Source: Mycolicibacterium hassiacum DSM 44199 (GTDB lineage Bacteria; Actinomycetota; Actinomycetes; Mycobacteriales; Mycobacteriaceae). Taken from it: a stretch of DNA of 64,000 nucleotides. The stretch covers positions 3,286,001 to 3,350,000 of the forward strand of contig NZ_LR026975.1 in the NCBI RefSeq assembly GCF_900603025.1, given 5' to 3'. A model generated the notes under the pieces. That model was not told where the DNA came from. It saw nothing but the letters and a program-made list of their open reading frames with translations, and searched no databases. The translations under genes and the position numbers were made by a program. The stretch's first letter is position 1. Every line of letters starts with the position of its first letter. Below are positions 52,155-61,006 of this stretch, in pieces.

Positions 52155-53066
52155 ATGCGATTCAACCTGATGTTCCCGATGCGAGCGGTCAAGCATTGGG
52201 AGACATGGCGAGAGGGCGCCACCCTCGCCGAGGTGGCGCGCGTCGTGGAGCAGGCGGGATTCGACGGGTTCTCCATGTCCGAGCACCCCTACCCCGACAA
52301 GGGATGGCTGGCCACCGGCGGCCACCACGCCTTCGACCCGATGGTGTCGCTGAGCTTCGCGGCGGCGGCGACGACCCGGCTGAGGGTGATGACCTGCATC
52401 CTGGTGTCCGGGTACCGCAACCCCTACCTGACGGCCAAGGCTGCCGCGAGCCTGGATGTCCTGTCCGGCGGACGCTTCACGCTCGGCACCGGCGTGGGCT
52501 ATCTCAAGAGCGAATTCGAGGCGCTGGGAGCCGATTTCACGCGGCGGGGCACGCTTCTGGACGAGGCGATCACCGCCTGGAAGGCCACGTGGAGGGGTGA
52601 GGAGCACCGCGGGCCGGCGTTCGGGGTCAGCGGCCACGTCGCCCTTCCGCTGCCGGTGACACCGGGCGGGCCGCCGATCTGGATCGGCGGCAACGGCGCT
52701 GCGGCGCAACGGCGGGTGGTCGAGGTGGCCGACGGCTGGATGCCGATGGCCGCGTCAGGTGAGATGGCCGCCATCACACGGTCGCAGCCCTTGGAGGACA
52801 TCGACACGCTCGCCGAGTGGATCGCTGCCGTCAACAAGCGCCGGGCTGACCTCGGGCGTGGCCCCGCCGACGTCTCGTTCGTGCCGTTCGAATCCGGCTC
52901 GCTGCGCAGTGGCGACTGCGCGGCGTTCTGCGCCGCGGTGCGCCCCCGGCTCGACCCCTACGCCGAGGCCGGCGTCACCTGGATCACCGTCGAGCCCGCC
53001 AGTCGCAGCTTCAGCGACTTCCGCACCGACGTCGAACGCATCGCGTCACAACTCATCCAGCGCTGA
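52155..53066 (+). CDS. LLM-class (F420-dependent type) flavin oxidoreductase
   Basis: 303 residues. Luciferase-like barrel: RFNLMFPMRAVKHWETWREG, EQAGFDGFSMSEHPYPDKG, TCILVSGYRNPYLTAKAAAS, LSGGRFTLGTGVGYLKSEFE, GGPPIWIGGNGAAAQRRVVE, VADGWMPMAAS. Similar in class to the product of 23249. A redox step on a CoA intermediate or ring-derived ketone is possible; the substrate cannot be inferred. Confidence 0.88.
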   Translation: MRFNLMFPMRAVKHWETWREGATLAEVARVVEQAGFDGFSMSEHPYPDKGWLATGGHHAFDPMVSLSFAAAATTRLRVMTCILVSGYRNPYLTAKAAASLDVLSGGRFTLGTGVGYLKSEFEALGADFTRRGTLLDEAITAWKATWRGEEHRGPAFGVSGHVALPLPVTPGGPPIWIGGNGAAAQRRVVEVADGWMPMAASGEMAAITRSQPLEDIDTLAEWIAAVNKRRADLGRGPADVSFVPFESGSLRSGDCAAFCAAVRPRLDPYAEAGVTWITVEPASRSFSDFRTDVERIASQLIQR

Positions 53067-53079
53067 GGAGGCGAGCACC

Positions 53080-53820
53080 GTGGCACTACCCGCTCTGGTC
53101 CTGGTACACGGCGGCGAACACGCCGCCGACTGCTGGGACCTTCTGATCGCGGAGTTGGGCCGCCAGGACCCTGAATTACAGACGCTGGCAGTGGATCTGC
53201 CGGGTCGTGGCCGCACCCCCGGTGACCTCGCCACGGCCACTGTCGACCAGTGGGTACACTCGGTCGTCGGCGACATCGAAGCCGCGGGCCTCGGTGACAT
53301 CGTGATCGTCGGCCATTCGATGGCGGGGGTGACCGTACCGGGTGTCGTTGCCGAACTCGGTGCCCGGCGAGTGCGCGAGATGGTGCTGGTCTCGGCCTTC
53401 GTACCGCCGCAAGGACAGGCGATCGTGGACACGCTCGGGGGGCCGTTGGCATGGTTCGCCCGCCGCGCCGCTCGAACAGGCAAGCCCACGAAGGTGCCTC
53501 GCCTGGCCGCCCGATACGCGTTCTGCAACGGCATGACACCGCAGCAGCGGCAGTTCGCTTTGTCGCGGTTGTATCCGGAATCGGCCCGCATCCCGGCCGA
53601 ACCCGTGGACCGCAGCGCGCTTCCCGCCTGCGTGCCACGCACCTGGATACTGACCACCCGCGACCGGGCGTTGTCGGTGAAGTCCCAGCAGGCCAGCATC
53701 GCGGCGCTCGGAGGAGTCACCCAGGTCATCCCCATCGACGCGTGTCACGACGTGATGATCAGTCACCCAGGACATTTGGCACGGCTGCTCGCCGAGCGCT
53801 GCCGAGCTCACACCAACTGA
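53080..53820 (+). CDS. Alpha/beta hydrolase
   Basis: 246 residues from the GTG at 53080 (GAGGAGG upstream). LVLVHGGEHAADCWDLLIAE, DLPGRGRTPGDLATATVDQW, nucleophile Ser in VIVGHSMAGVTVPGVVAELG, and catalytic His in IDACHDVMISHPGHLARLL. The shape is close to small esterase/hydroxynitrile-lyase-like hydrolases and not to MhpC, so it is probably an esterase, thioesterase or lactonase and not the meta-cleavage hydrolase (that is at 43487). Confidence 0.85.
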   Translation: MALPALVLVHGGEHAADCWDLLIAELGRQDPELQTLAVDLPGRGRTPGDLATATVDQWVHSVVGDIEAAGLGDIVIVGHSMAGVTVPGVVAELGARRVREMVLVSAFVPPQGQAIVDTLGGPLAWFARRAARTGKPTKVPRLAARYAFCNGMTPQQRQFALSRLYPESARIPAEPVDRSALPACVPRTWILTTRDRALSVKSQQASIAALGGVTQVIPIDACHDVMISHPGHLARLLAERCRAHTN

Positions 53821-53832
53821 AGGAGAAAGTGC

Positions 53833-54366
53833 ATGCGCAGAGTGGTCATCGGAACGACCGAAGACGGCAAGTCAGCTGTGATTTCGGATAGGGCACCCGA
53901 AACAGTTCTTCATGTGCCGCCGGATGAACCGCCCTCCGTGCTGACCGACGGATGGAGCGGCGCAGAACTGCGTCGTGGCGAGACCGTCGTCCACCACCTG
54001 TGGGCCTTCGACGCAATCCCGACGCCGCCGAGCGTCGGCGCCACCGCATCCACTGACGTGGCATTCGACGCTCCGGCCGGCGGCACCAAGTGGATCATCA
54101 CCGAGATGGGCCCCGATGTCGAAGCGCCGCTGCACAAGACCGCCACCGTCGACTACGGCGTCATTGTCGCCGGCTCGGTCCGCCTCGGCCTGGAGACAGG
54201 CTCGGTCGACCTGACAGCGGGCGATGTGGTCCTGGTCGGTGGGGCCCAGCATTCGTGGCACGCGGGGCCGAACGGGTGCGTGATAGCGACCGTTCTGGTC
54301 GGCCTCCCGGACGAGTACGAGGCCGAGAACGTCCCCGCGCAGGTTGACGACCATCCTGCGCGGTGA
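53833..54366 (+). CDS. Cupin-domain protein
   Basis: 177 residues, ATG with AGGAGAA. A single cupin barrel in the C-terminal half: WIITEMGPDVEAPLHKTATVDYGVIVAGSVRLGLETG, then VDLTAGDVVLVGGAQHSWHAG. The metal ligands are only partly conserved (one His in PLHKT, one His in SWHAG). Often found as an accessory or isomerase-like protein in aromatic gene sets. Last gene of the long plus operon. Confidence 0.85.
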   Translation: MRRVVIGTTEDGKSAVISDRAPETVLHVPPDEPPSVLTDGWSGAELRRGETVVHHLWAFDAIPTPPSVGATASTDVAFDAPAGGTKWIITEMGPDVEAPLHKTATVDYGVIVAGSVRLGLETGSVDLTAGDVVLVGGAQHSWHAGPNGCVIATVLVGLPDEYEAENVPAQVDDHPAR

Positions 54367-54385
54367 CGCTCTCAGCGCGCACCGA

Positions 54386-54967
54386 TCAGTGCGACCGGAC
54401 CCCGAAATCGATGTCCCGTAGACTGCGGATCGGCGTGAATCCGGGCTTGCCGTACCACGATGGCCGGGCCTGGTGTCCGGGCTCCGGGCGCGCCCAGTCC
54501 ACCCAGGTGCCCCAGTCCTTGCGGCTCAGCTTCTCCTCGAGGGTCTGCGGGTAGGCCTCCGCGGCAGCGCGGTATCGCTGTGCGAACACCTTCATCTCCC
54601 CCACCACGTAGATGTCCTCTTCGCGACCCCACTTCCCGTCGCCGGCGTAATCGACGATCTGGGTGGACGGGAAGTCGATGGGCGGTTGCCCGGGTTCCGG
54701 GTTGTCGGCGCGGTTGTGGCACCGGTAGACCACTCGGTGTCGGTCGATCACGTACCACTCCAACACCGAGTAGACCATCGGCGAGGCACCCATCGTGCCT
54801 TCGAGAAACCGCGTGATCTCGTCCGGCCCGGTGAACGTGCCGTAGTAGTGGTCGAAATACTTTGCGTCGTCGGTGAAGAGCTTGCCCCATGCGTCCCAGT
54901 CCTCATACACCGGACCGGTCAGGTAGTAGTGGCGGAATGCCTCTTCGACCTCGGCGCGATCAGCCAT
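54386..54967 (-). CDS. SnoaL-like (NTF2-fold) protein
   Basis: 193 residues from the ATG at 54967 (AAGGAAT upstream). RAEVEEAFRHYYLTGPVYED, WDAWGKLFTDDAKYFDHYYG, FTGPDEITRFLEGTMGA, WYVIDRHRVVYRCHNRADNP, followed by a long C-terminal region. It has the cone-shaped fold of SnoaL cyclases, limonene-epoxide-hydrolase-like enzymes and oxygenase beta subunits. It follows the racemase by 11 bases in the same operon. A hydratase, isomerase or epoxide hydrolase role is possible. Confidence 0.82.
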   Translation of the reverse strand: MADRAEVEEAFRHYYLTGPVYEDWDAWGKLFTDDAKYFDHYYGTFTGPDEITRFLEGTMGASPMVYSVLEWYVIDRHRVVYRCHNRADNPEPGQPPIDFPSTQIVDYAGDGKWGREEDIYVVGEMKVFAQRYRAAAEAYPQTLEEKLSRKDWGTWVDWARPEPGHQARPSWYGKPGFTPIRSLRDIDFGVRSH

Positions 54968-54978
54968 CGATATTCCTT

Positions 54979-56055
54979 TCAGTCCTGCCAGAGGGTTTCG
55001 AGTGAAACGACGTTTCGGTTCGGCCGCGGCTCCGGTTGCGGGGTGCGGCTGAACCGCGGAGCGGGCGCGGGCTGGATTCTGCCGTCGGCCTCGACGAGGA
55101 CATTCCGGGCCTTCAGCTGCGGGTCGGTGACCGCCTCGGCCATCGACAGCACGGGGGTTACACACGCGTCGGTGCCGGCGAACGTCGCCGCCCACTCGTC
55201 GCGCGTCCGCTGGGCGAACTTGTCGGCGAACAGCTTGTGCATCCGCGGCCACCCCGACACGTCCCGCTGCGGACCGACGTCCTCGGGCTCGATTCCCAAC
55301 ACCGACAACAGTTCAGCGAAGAACTCCGGTTCCAGTGCGCCTACGGCGACATACCGGCCGTCGGCGCACTCGTAGCAGCGGTAGAACGGAGCCGAGCCGT
55401 CGAATGTGTTGACGCCGCGTTCGTCGGACCACCGGTTGTTCGCCCGCATCGACCACATGGCGTGGGTGAGTTGAGCGACACCGTCGACCATCGCCGCGTC
55501 GATCACCTGCCCCCGACCGGACGAGTGCCGCTCGATGAGTGCGGCCAACACCCCGACCACCGCCGTCATCGAGCCGCCGCCGTAGTCGCCGACGAGGTTC
55601 AGCGGTGGCACCGGGGGCCGGTCCGCCGGTCCGATTGCGTTGAGCACTCCCGTGATCGAGATGTAGTTGATGTCGTGCCCCGCCTCATTCGCGCGTGGGC
55701 CGGTCTGTCCCCAGCCGGTGACGCGCAGATACACCAGACCCGGGTTGGTGGCACAACAGTCGTCAGGCCCCAGACCGAGGCGCTCGGCGACGCCGGGCCG
55801 GAATCCTTCGATCAGGACGTCGGCGCGGTCGATGAGGCGTCGGACAGCCGCAACGTCAGCGGGGTCCTTCAGATTCGCCTCGACTATTTGACGGCCTCGA
55901 TATTCCGTGCCCGGCGGTGCCGTCGTCTTGCGGGGACGCTGGACCCGTACAACGTCGGCGCCGAGGTCGGCCAGCACCGTCGCGGCATGCGGACCGGGTC
56001 CCATCCCACCGAGTTCGACCACACGGTAGCCCGTCAGGGCGGCTGTCGGTACCAC
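54979..56055 (-). CDS. mcr: Alpha-methylacyl-CoA racemase (family III CoA-transferase fold)
   Basis: 358 residues from a GTG at 56055. An ATG at 56091 is in frame but lies in the operator; a GTG at 56061 is also possible. Racemase features as in mycobacterial Mcr: VVELGGMGPGPHAATVLADL, catalytic His in ANEAGHDINYIS, Asp in NLVGDYGGGSM, and Glu in YVAVGALEPEFFAELL. It epimerises (2R)/(2S)-2-methylacyl-CoA. That fits a pathway for 2-arylpropionyl-CoA or methyl-branched chains, because the next enzymes usually accept only one isomer. Confidence 0.88.
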   Translation of the reverse strand: MVPTAALTGYRVVELGGMGPGPHAATVLADLGADVVRVQRPRKTTAPPGTEYRGRQIVEANLKDPADVAAVRRLIDRADVLIEGFRPGVAERLGLGPDDCCATNPGLVYLRVTGWGQTGPRANEAGHDINYISITGVLNAIGPADRPPVPPLNLVGDYGGGSMTAVVGVLAALIERHSSGRGQVIDAAMVDGVAQLTHAMWSMRANNRWSDERGVNTFDGSAPFYRCYECADGRYVAVGALEPEFFAELLSVLGIEPEDVGPQRDVSGWPRMHKLFADKFAQRTRDEWAATFAGTDACVTPVLSMAEAVTDPQLKARNVLVEADGRIQPAPAPRFSRTPQPEPRPNRNVVSLETLWQD

Positions 56056-56076
56056 ACGCACACCGTAGCCAGTTTC

Positions 56077-56090
56077 TGACAGTATGTACA
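56077..56090. promoter_or_regulatory. Island operator, site 9
   Basis: On the minus strand TGTACATACTGTCA followed by GAAAC, ending 21 bases before the racemase GTG. A weaker CTGA-N10-TCAG element at 56141-56158 precedes the divergent CoA-transferase. Confidence 0.55.
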
Positions 56091-56170
56091 TTGCTGTTGC
56101 ACCTCAGAGTTCATGATTTCGGACCGTATCTTTCGCTAATCTGACGATTTGTAATCAGAGAGGAGCTGTT

Positions 56171-57388
56171 GTGCGGCAAGACAGCGGTGGCACCGCTCCC
56201 CTGGCCGGTATCACGGTGGTGGGCCTGGAACAGGCCGTCGCCGCCCCATACGCGACGCGACAGCTCGCCGACCTCGGAGCCCGAGTGATCAAGATCGAGC
56301 GCCTCGACGGGGGCGACTTCGCGCGGGGTTACGACCGTAGCGTCCACGGTCAGTCGAGCTATTTCGTGTGGCTCAACCGGGGCAAGGAGTCGCTGGCCCT
56401 CGACGTGAAACAGCCCGAAGGCCAGCAGATTCTGCGTCAGCTGGTTGCCGACGCGGATGTGTTCGTGCAGAACCTGGGCCCGGGCGCCACCGCGCGCATG
56501 GGATTGGACGCCACGACGCTGGCCGAGCTGCACCCGCGGTTGATCGTCTGCGACATCACCGGCTACGGCCAGACGGGACCGTGGTCCGACCGCAAGGCCT
56601 ACGATCTCCTGGTGCAGGCGGAGGCCGGCCTGCTCTCGGTCACCGGGATCGGCGATGAGCCGGCGCGTACGGGCGTGTCGATCGCCGACATCGCCGCGGG
56701 GATGTTCGCGTACTCGGGCATTCTCACCGCGTTGTATGTGCGCGCCACCACCGGGCGAGCGAGGCCGGTATCGGTCTCGTTGTTCGAGGCCCTCGCCGAA
56801 TGGGTGAGCCAGCCCGCCTACTACGCGCACTTCAGCGGTGTTCGACCGCCGCGCACGGGTGCCCGGCACGCGACCATCGCGCCGTACGGCCCGTTCCTCA
56901 CCGGCGACGGGGAGACAGTGCTGCTGGCTGTGCAGAACGACCGCGAGTGGCGTCGATTCTGCCGAGACGTGGTGAACATGCCGGAGATGGCCGACGATCC
57001 GCGCTTCGCGACCAATCCCGACCGGGTCGCGCATCGCGATGACCTCGAAACCGCCATCAGCGCCGTGCTGGCGACCATGACCACCGCGGAGACGACACGA
57101 CGACTGGACGCCGCCGGTGTCGCGTACGGCCGGATGACCGACGCCACTGGACTCTTCTCGCATCCGGTGCTGACCGGCCGGGACCGGCTCCGGCAGGTAT
57201 CCGCGGCCGGCGCACGCATCGACGCGTTACTGCCCCCGGTCACACTCGGCGGCGTCGACCCCGCGCTCGGCGACGTCCCCGGCCTGGGCGCCCACGGCCC
57301 GGCAATCCTGCGGGAGCTGGGCTACGACGACGACGCCATCGACACACTGTCACGGACAGGCATAGTTCTGACGAGTACGTCGGAATGA
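56171..57388 (+). CDS. CaiB/BaiF family III CoA-transferase
   Basis: 405 residues, GTG start with GAGGAG upstream. GLEQAVAAPYATRQLADLGA, RVIKIERLDGGDFARGYD, WLNRGKESLALDVKQPEG, TGYGQTGPWSDRKAYDLLVQ with the catalytic Asp, LLSVTGIGDEPARTGVSI, APYGPFLTGDG. A CoA-transferase, possibly activating the aromatic or side-chain acid without ATP. It is divergent from the racemase operon and separated from the flavin reductase gene by 130 bases holding another operator. Confidence 0.9.
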   Translation: MRQDSGGTAPLAGITVVGLEQAVAAPYATRQLADLGARVIKIERLDGGDFARGYDRSVHGQSSYFVWLNRGKESLALDVKQPEGQQILRQLVADADVFVQNLGPGATARMGLDATTLAELHPRLIVCDITGYGQTGPWSDRKAYDLLVQAEAGLLSVTGIGDEPARTGVSIADIAAGMFAYSGILTALYVRATTGRARPVSVSLFEALAEWVSQPAYYAHFSGVRPPRTGARHATIAPYGPFLTGDGETVLLAVQNDREWRRFCRDVVNMPEMADDPRFATNPDRVAHRDDLETAISAVLATMTTAETTRRLDAAGVAYGRMTDATGLFSHPVLTGRDRLRQVSAAGARIDALLPPVTLGGVDPALGDVPGLGAHGPAILRELGYDDDAIDTLSRTGIVLTSTSE

Positions 57389-57465
57389 GCTGTAGCCGTT
57401 CACACTGATATACCGATCTATCGCGCACACCTTGAGCGCCTTCAAAAAAACTATCGCACTGTTTC

Positions 57466-57479
57466 TGACGTCATGTACA
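57466..57479. promoter_or_regulatory. Island operator, site 10
   Basis: On the minus strand TGTACATGACGTCA followed by GAAAC, 39 bases upstream of the flavin reductase start. It marks a separate promoter for the genes from 57519 on. Confidence 0.55.
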
Positions 57480-57518
57480 TTTTGTCCAGAGCTGAATCAC
57501 GTGCGAGAAGGAGAAACC

Positions 57519-58109
57519 ATGAGCATCGATGTAGCCGCGGCCAACGCCGTGCTGGCCGGCCTGCGGCCGTTTCCTGTCGCGGTCACCAGTGTCGACGGCG
57601 ACTTCGTCAACGGGCTGATGTCCCTGTCCGCCGGGGCCGCGAGCATCGTGCCGGAGCTGCCGCGGGCCACCGTGAGCCTGACCAAGTACAACCGGACCCA
57701 CGACATGCTGGTCAACTCCGGCGTTTTCGCCATGCACATGCTGTCGGCGGGCGAAGACGAGATCGACAAATCGCTGGAGATCCTGATGACGCTCGGGGGC
57801 AGTTCGGGCCGCGACGGTGACAAGATCTCCAAGCTTCGCACCAAGCGCGGCGTGACGGGTGCGCCGATCCTGCTGGACGCGCACAGCTATGTGGAGTGCC
57901 GGATCACGGGCTCCCTCGACAACGAGGAGAACACGATCTTCGTCGGAGATGTGGTCGCAGCAGAGGTGTTCAGCAGCGCCAAGCGGCTGCAGATCGGCCC
58001 GGCGTGGGCGAAGCTGCCGCCCGAATGGATCGAGCGGTACGAGGCCAATCACGAGCCACAACTGCAGCATGCGCGCGATCTGCGGGCGGCTGCGGCCCGT
58101 CAGTCATGA
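57519..58109 (+). CDS. Flavin reductase-like protein (FMN-binding split barrel)
   Basis: 196 residues, ATG with AAGGAG. VLAGLRPFPVAVTSVDGDFV, NGLMSLSAGAASIVPELPRA, VSLTKYNRTHDMLVNSGVFA, MHMLSAGEDEIDKSLEILM. It is a flavin-reductase domain protein that would supply reduced flavin to a partner or bind a flavin itself. It overlaps the FadE-like gene at 58106, which has features of the ACAD/group D monooxygenase superfamily, so a two-component flavin monooxygenase is conceivable, but the FadE looks like a genuine dehydrogenase. Confidence 0.85.
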   Translation: MSIDVAAANAVLAGLRPFPVAVTSVDGDFVNGLMSLSAGAASIVPELPRATVSLTKYNRTHDMLVNSGVFAMHMLSAGEDEIDKSLEILMTLGGSSGRDGDKISKLRTKRGVTGAPILLDAHSYVECRITGSLDNEENTIFVGDVVAAEVFSSAKRLQIGPAWAKLPPEWIERYEANHEPQLQHARDLRAAAARQS

Positions 58110-59266
58110 GCACCGCCCTGGGCGCCTGGGAGCTACCCGAGGAGCTGGTGCTGCTCCGCGACACGGTGCGGCGATTCATGGCGGCTCACGTCCATCCGCT
58201 CGAGGACACGTTGCCGCACGACAGCATCGGACTGCCGCGTGACCAGCTCCTCGAACTGCAGGCCAAGGCGCGCGAAGTGGGCCTGTGGGCGTTACAGACT
58301 CCCGAGGAGTTCGGCGGCGCGGGACTGAGCGTGCTGGGTCAGGTCGTCGTCGCCGAAGAAGCCGCGAAATGCCGGATGGGTGCGTTCTTTCCGGCGCTGG
58401 GCGCCTTCGGCGGCAATCCGCCCAGCGTCATGTTCAAGGCCAGCCCCGAACAGTTCGCCAAGTACGCCAAGCCGATCATCGACGGCGTGATGAGCAAGGC
58501 CTACACCGCGATCACCGAGGCGTCGGGAGGCTCGGATCCGGCGCGGGCCATCCAGCTGCGGGCGGTACGCGACGGCGACGCCTATGTGCTCAACGGCTCG
58601 AAGATGTGGATCTCCCACGCCCCAGGCGCGGACTGGGGTGTGGTCTACGCGCGTACCGGCGACGGCCGCAACGGCATCTCGTGTTTCATCGTCGAAAAGG
58701 ACACGCCGGGACTCACTTTCAGCCGGATCGACGTGATGGCCTCGTTCGCCCCCTACGAGCTGCACTTCGACAATGTCCGCATTCCCGCCGATCAGCTCAT
58801 CGGAGAAGAGGGGCAGGGCTTCGCCCTGGCCAGCGACTTCCTGGTCTACGGCCGTATCACGTACGGGGCGGGCCCGATCGGCATCGCCCAGGCCGCCCTC
58901 GATATGGCCTGCCAATGGGCCAGGGACCGCGATGTCTTCGGCGGCAGACTGGCAGACAAGCAGGGGATCCAGTGGATGCTTGTCGACAGTGAAGTCGAAT
59001 TGCGCGCCGCCCGGCTGCTGGTTTACCAGGCGGCCTGGAACGCCGACCTCGGCCGCGACGTCCGCGTCGACGCATCGATCGCCAAGCTCAACGCCACCGA
59101 AACCGCCTACCGGGTGCTGGACCGCTGCATGCAGATCCACGGCGCACTCGGCCTGTCCACCGAACTGCCGCTGGAACGCTGGTTCCGCGACCTGCGCGTC
59201 AAGAGGCTCGGCGAAGGCGCCACCGAGGTGCAGCGCGAAGTCGTCGCGCGAGCGTTGTTGCGGTAA
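58106..59266 (+). CDS. Acyl-CoA dehydrogenase (FadE)
   Basis: 386 residues from the ATG overlapping the upstream stop (ATGA). VGLWALQTPEEFGGAGLSVL, AITEASGGSDPARAIQLRAV, NGSKMWISHAPGADWGVVYA, VFGGRLADKQGIQWMLVDSE, QIHGALGLSTELPLERWFRD, and a C-terminal GEGATEVQREVVARALL. The catalytic-loop sequence is closer to aromatic/branched acyl-CoA dehydrogenases than to the heteromeric FadE pairs elsewhere here. It is a stand-alone homotetramer type. Confidence 0.9.
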   Translation: MSTALGAWELPEELVLLRDTVRRFMAAHVHPLEDTLPHDSIGLPRDQLLELQAKAREVGLWALQTPEEFGGAGLSVLGQVVVAEEAAKCRMGAFFPALGAFGGNPPSVMFKASPEQFAKYAKPIIDGVMSKAYTAITEASGGSDPARAIQLRAVRDGDAYVLNGSKMWISHAPGADWGVVYARTGDGRNGISCFIVEKDTPGLTFSRIDVMASFAPYELHFDNVRIPADQLIGEEGQGFALASDFLVYGRITYGAGPIGIAQAALDMACQWARDRDVFGGRLADKQGIQWMLVDSEVELRAARLLVYQAAWNADLGRDVRVDASIAKLNATETAYRVLDRCMQIHGALGLSTELPLERWFRDLRVKRLGEGATEVQREVVARALLR

Positions 59267-59340
59267 CGGATCGCACCCCACCCCGCCCTTTCGATCTCCG
59301 CGTAATCCCCTGTCTCTTCTTGCGTTTCTTGAGGAGTCCG

Positions 59341-60984
59341 ATGGCCTACGTCATCACCCAGAACTGCTGCAAAGACGCCAGCTGTGTACCGGTGTGTCCG
59401 GTCGACTGCATCCGGCCGGCAGGCACCTCCGATGGCTTCGACCGTGCCGAGATGCTCTACATCGACCCGACGGCCTGCATCGACTGCGGCGCCTGCCTGG
59501 AGGAATGTCCGGTCGACGCGATCTACCACGAGGATGATCTGCCGCCGGAACTGGAGCGCTTCCGCGACATCAACGCCCGTTATTTCCAATGTCATACGCC
59601 CGAACCCGTCGGTAGCGGCGAAACGCCAGTCGACCATCCGGCAGTGACGCCGGGCTCCTTGCGGGTGGCGATCGTGGGCACCGGTCCGGCCGCGTCCTAT
59701 GCGGCCCAGGCCCTCGTCGCGGTCGAAGGCGTCGAGGTCGACATGTTCGAACGCCTGCCGACCCCGTACGGCCTGATTCGCGCCGGGGTCGCGCCGGATC
59801 ACCAGCGCACGAAGTCCGTAGTGCGCGTCTTCGAGAGGGTGCTGCGGCACAAACGGGTGCACTGCCATTTCAACGTGGACATCGGCAGGGACCTGTCGCA
59901 CAGTGAGTTGATGGCCCACCACCATGCGGTCGTGTACGCCGTCGGCGCTCCGCAGAGCCGCACCCTCGGAATACCGGGTGAAGGCCTCCCCGGCAACCAC
60001 TCCGTAGTCGACTTCGTCGGCTGGTACAACGGGCATCCCGACCACGCGGACAAGGATTTCGACCTGTCAGGTGAACGGGTCGTGATCGTGGGCAACGGGA
60101 ACGTGGCGCTGGACGTGGCACGGGTCCTGGTGATGAAGCCGGAGGAACTGGAGAAGACCGACATCGCCGACCATGCGCTGGAAGCTCTGCGGCACAGCAG
60201 CGTCCGGGAGGTCGTGATCGTCGCCAGGCGCGGTCCGCGCGATGCGGCGTACACCGCCGGAGAATTCCTGGCTCTTGGGAACCTTGCGGATGTCGACGTC
60301 GTCGTCGACCATCCGGACCTGGACCCCGCCCCCGGGGACGACCACGAAACCGCGCTCAAACTGGAGATCGCGCGCGACTATGCCAGCCGTCCGCGCACCG
60401 CCGGGAACAAGCGGATCGTGTTCCGGTTCATGACATCTCCCACAGAGATCATCGGATCGGATCATGTCACCGGGCTGCGAGTGGTGGCCAACACTGTCGA
60501 CGAAACCGGCGCCCTGGTCGTCGGCCGTCCGGACGGAGAGACCGAAATCATCGAAACCTCATTGGTCTTGCAGTCGATCGGCTATCGCGGGTCAGCGATC
60601 GAGGGGGTACCGTTCGACAACGACAAGGGCGCGGTACCGAACGAGCGGGGCCGGGTCACCGACCTCGACGGCGAGATTGTGCCGGGTGTCTACGTGGCGG
60701 GGTGGATCAAGCGCGGACCGCGTGGCGTGATCGGAACGAACCGGGTCTGCGCCGGGGAGACCGTCCATCGCCTTCTCGAGGACTTCCGGGAAGGCCGGCT
60801 CAGCCGCGATGTCAAGGGGCGCGAGGCGCTCAGGGAGCTGCTCGCCGCCCGAGACGTCGCGCGACTTGACTGGTCCGGGTGGGAGGCGATCGACACCGCG
60901 GAACGCGAACGCGGGGCCGCGGCAGTGCGTCCGAGAGTCAAGTTCGTCGACGTCTCCGAAATGCTCACCGCCGCAGGGGTGTGA
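59341..60984 (+). CDS. fprB: FprB-type fused ferredoxin/NADPH-ferredoxin reductase
   Basis: 547 residues from the ATG at 59341 (GAGGAG upstream). Residues 1-60 are a seven/eight-iron ferredoxin: Cys at 9, 10, 15, 19 and 23 (CVPVCPVDC) and 46, 49, 52, 56 (CIDCGACLEECP). From about residue 108 follows an adrenodoxin-reductase-like flavoprotein: VAIVGTGPAASYAAQALVAV, GVAPDHQRTKSVVRVF, VVIVGNGNVALDVARVL, GWIKRGPRGVIGTNRVCA. It moves electrons from NADPH to iron-sulfur partners and is the only redox chain found for the P450 and the Rieske oxygenase in this window. Confidence 0.93.
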   Translation: MAYVITQNCCKDASCVPVCPVDCIRPAGTSDGFDRAEMLYIDPTACIDCGACLEECPVDAIYHEDDLPPELERFRDINARYFQCHTPEPVGSGETPVDHPAVTPGSLRVAIVGTGPAASYAAQALVAVEGVEVDMFERLPTPYGLIRAGVAPDHQRTKSVVRVFERVLRHKRVHCHFNVDIGRDLSHSELMAHHHAVVYAVGAPQSRTLGIPGEGLPGNHSVVDFVGWYNGHPDHADKDFDLSGERVVIVGNGNVALDVARVLVMKPEELEKTDIADHALEALRHSSVREVVIVARRGPRDAAYTAGEFLALGNLADVDVVVDHPDLDPAPGDDHETALKLEIARDYASRPRTAGNKRIVFRFMTSPTEIIGSDHVTGLRVVANTVDETGALVVGRPDGETEIIETSLVLQSIGYRGSAIEGVPFDNDKGAVPNERGRVTDLDGEIVPGVYVAGWIKRGPRGVIGTNRVCAGETVHRLLEDFREGRLSRDVKGREALRELLAARDVARLDWSGWEAIDTAERERGAAAVRPRVKFVDVSEMLTAAGV

Positions 60985-61006
60985 CGCGCCGGGGCGCGGG
61001 CGGCCG

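Noticed and set aside
56056..56091. ATG start of the racemase at 56091
   Set aside because: The codons from this ATG coincide with the operator-like palindrome and have no family similarity; GTG 56055 or 56061 fits known racemase N-termini better.
58106..59266. FadE-like protein as a flavin monooxygenase paired with the flavin reductase
   Set aside because: The sequence keeps dehydrogenase features, including the AITEASGGSDP and C-terminal GATEVQ regions, so dehydrogenase is the simpler call.
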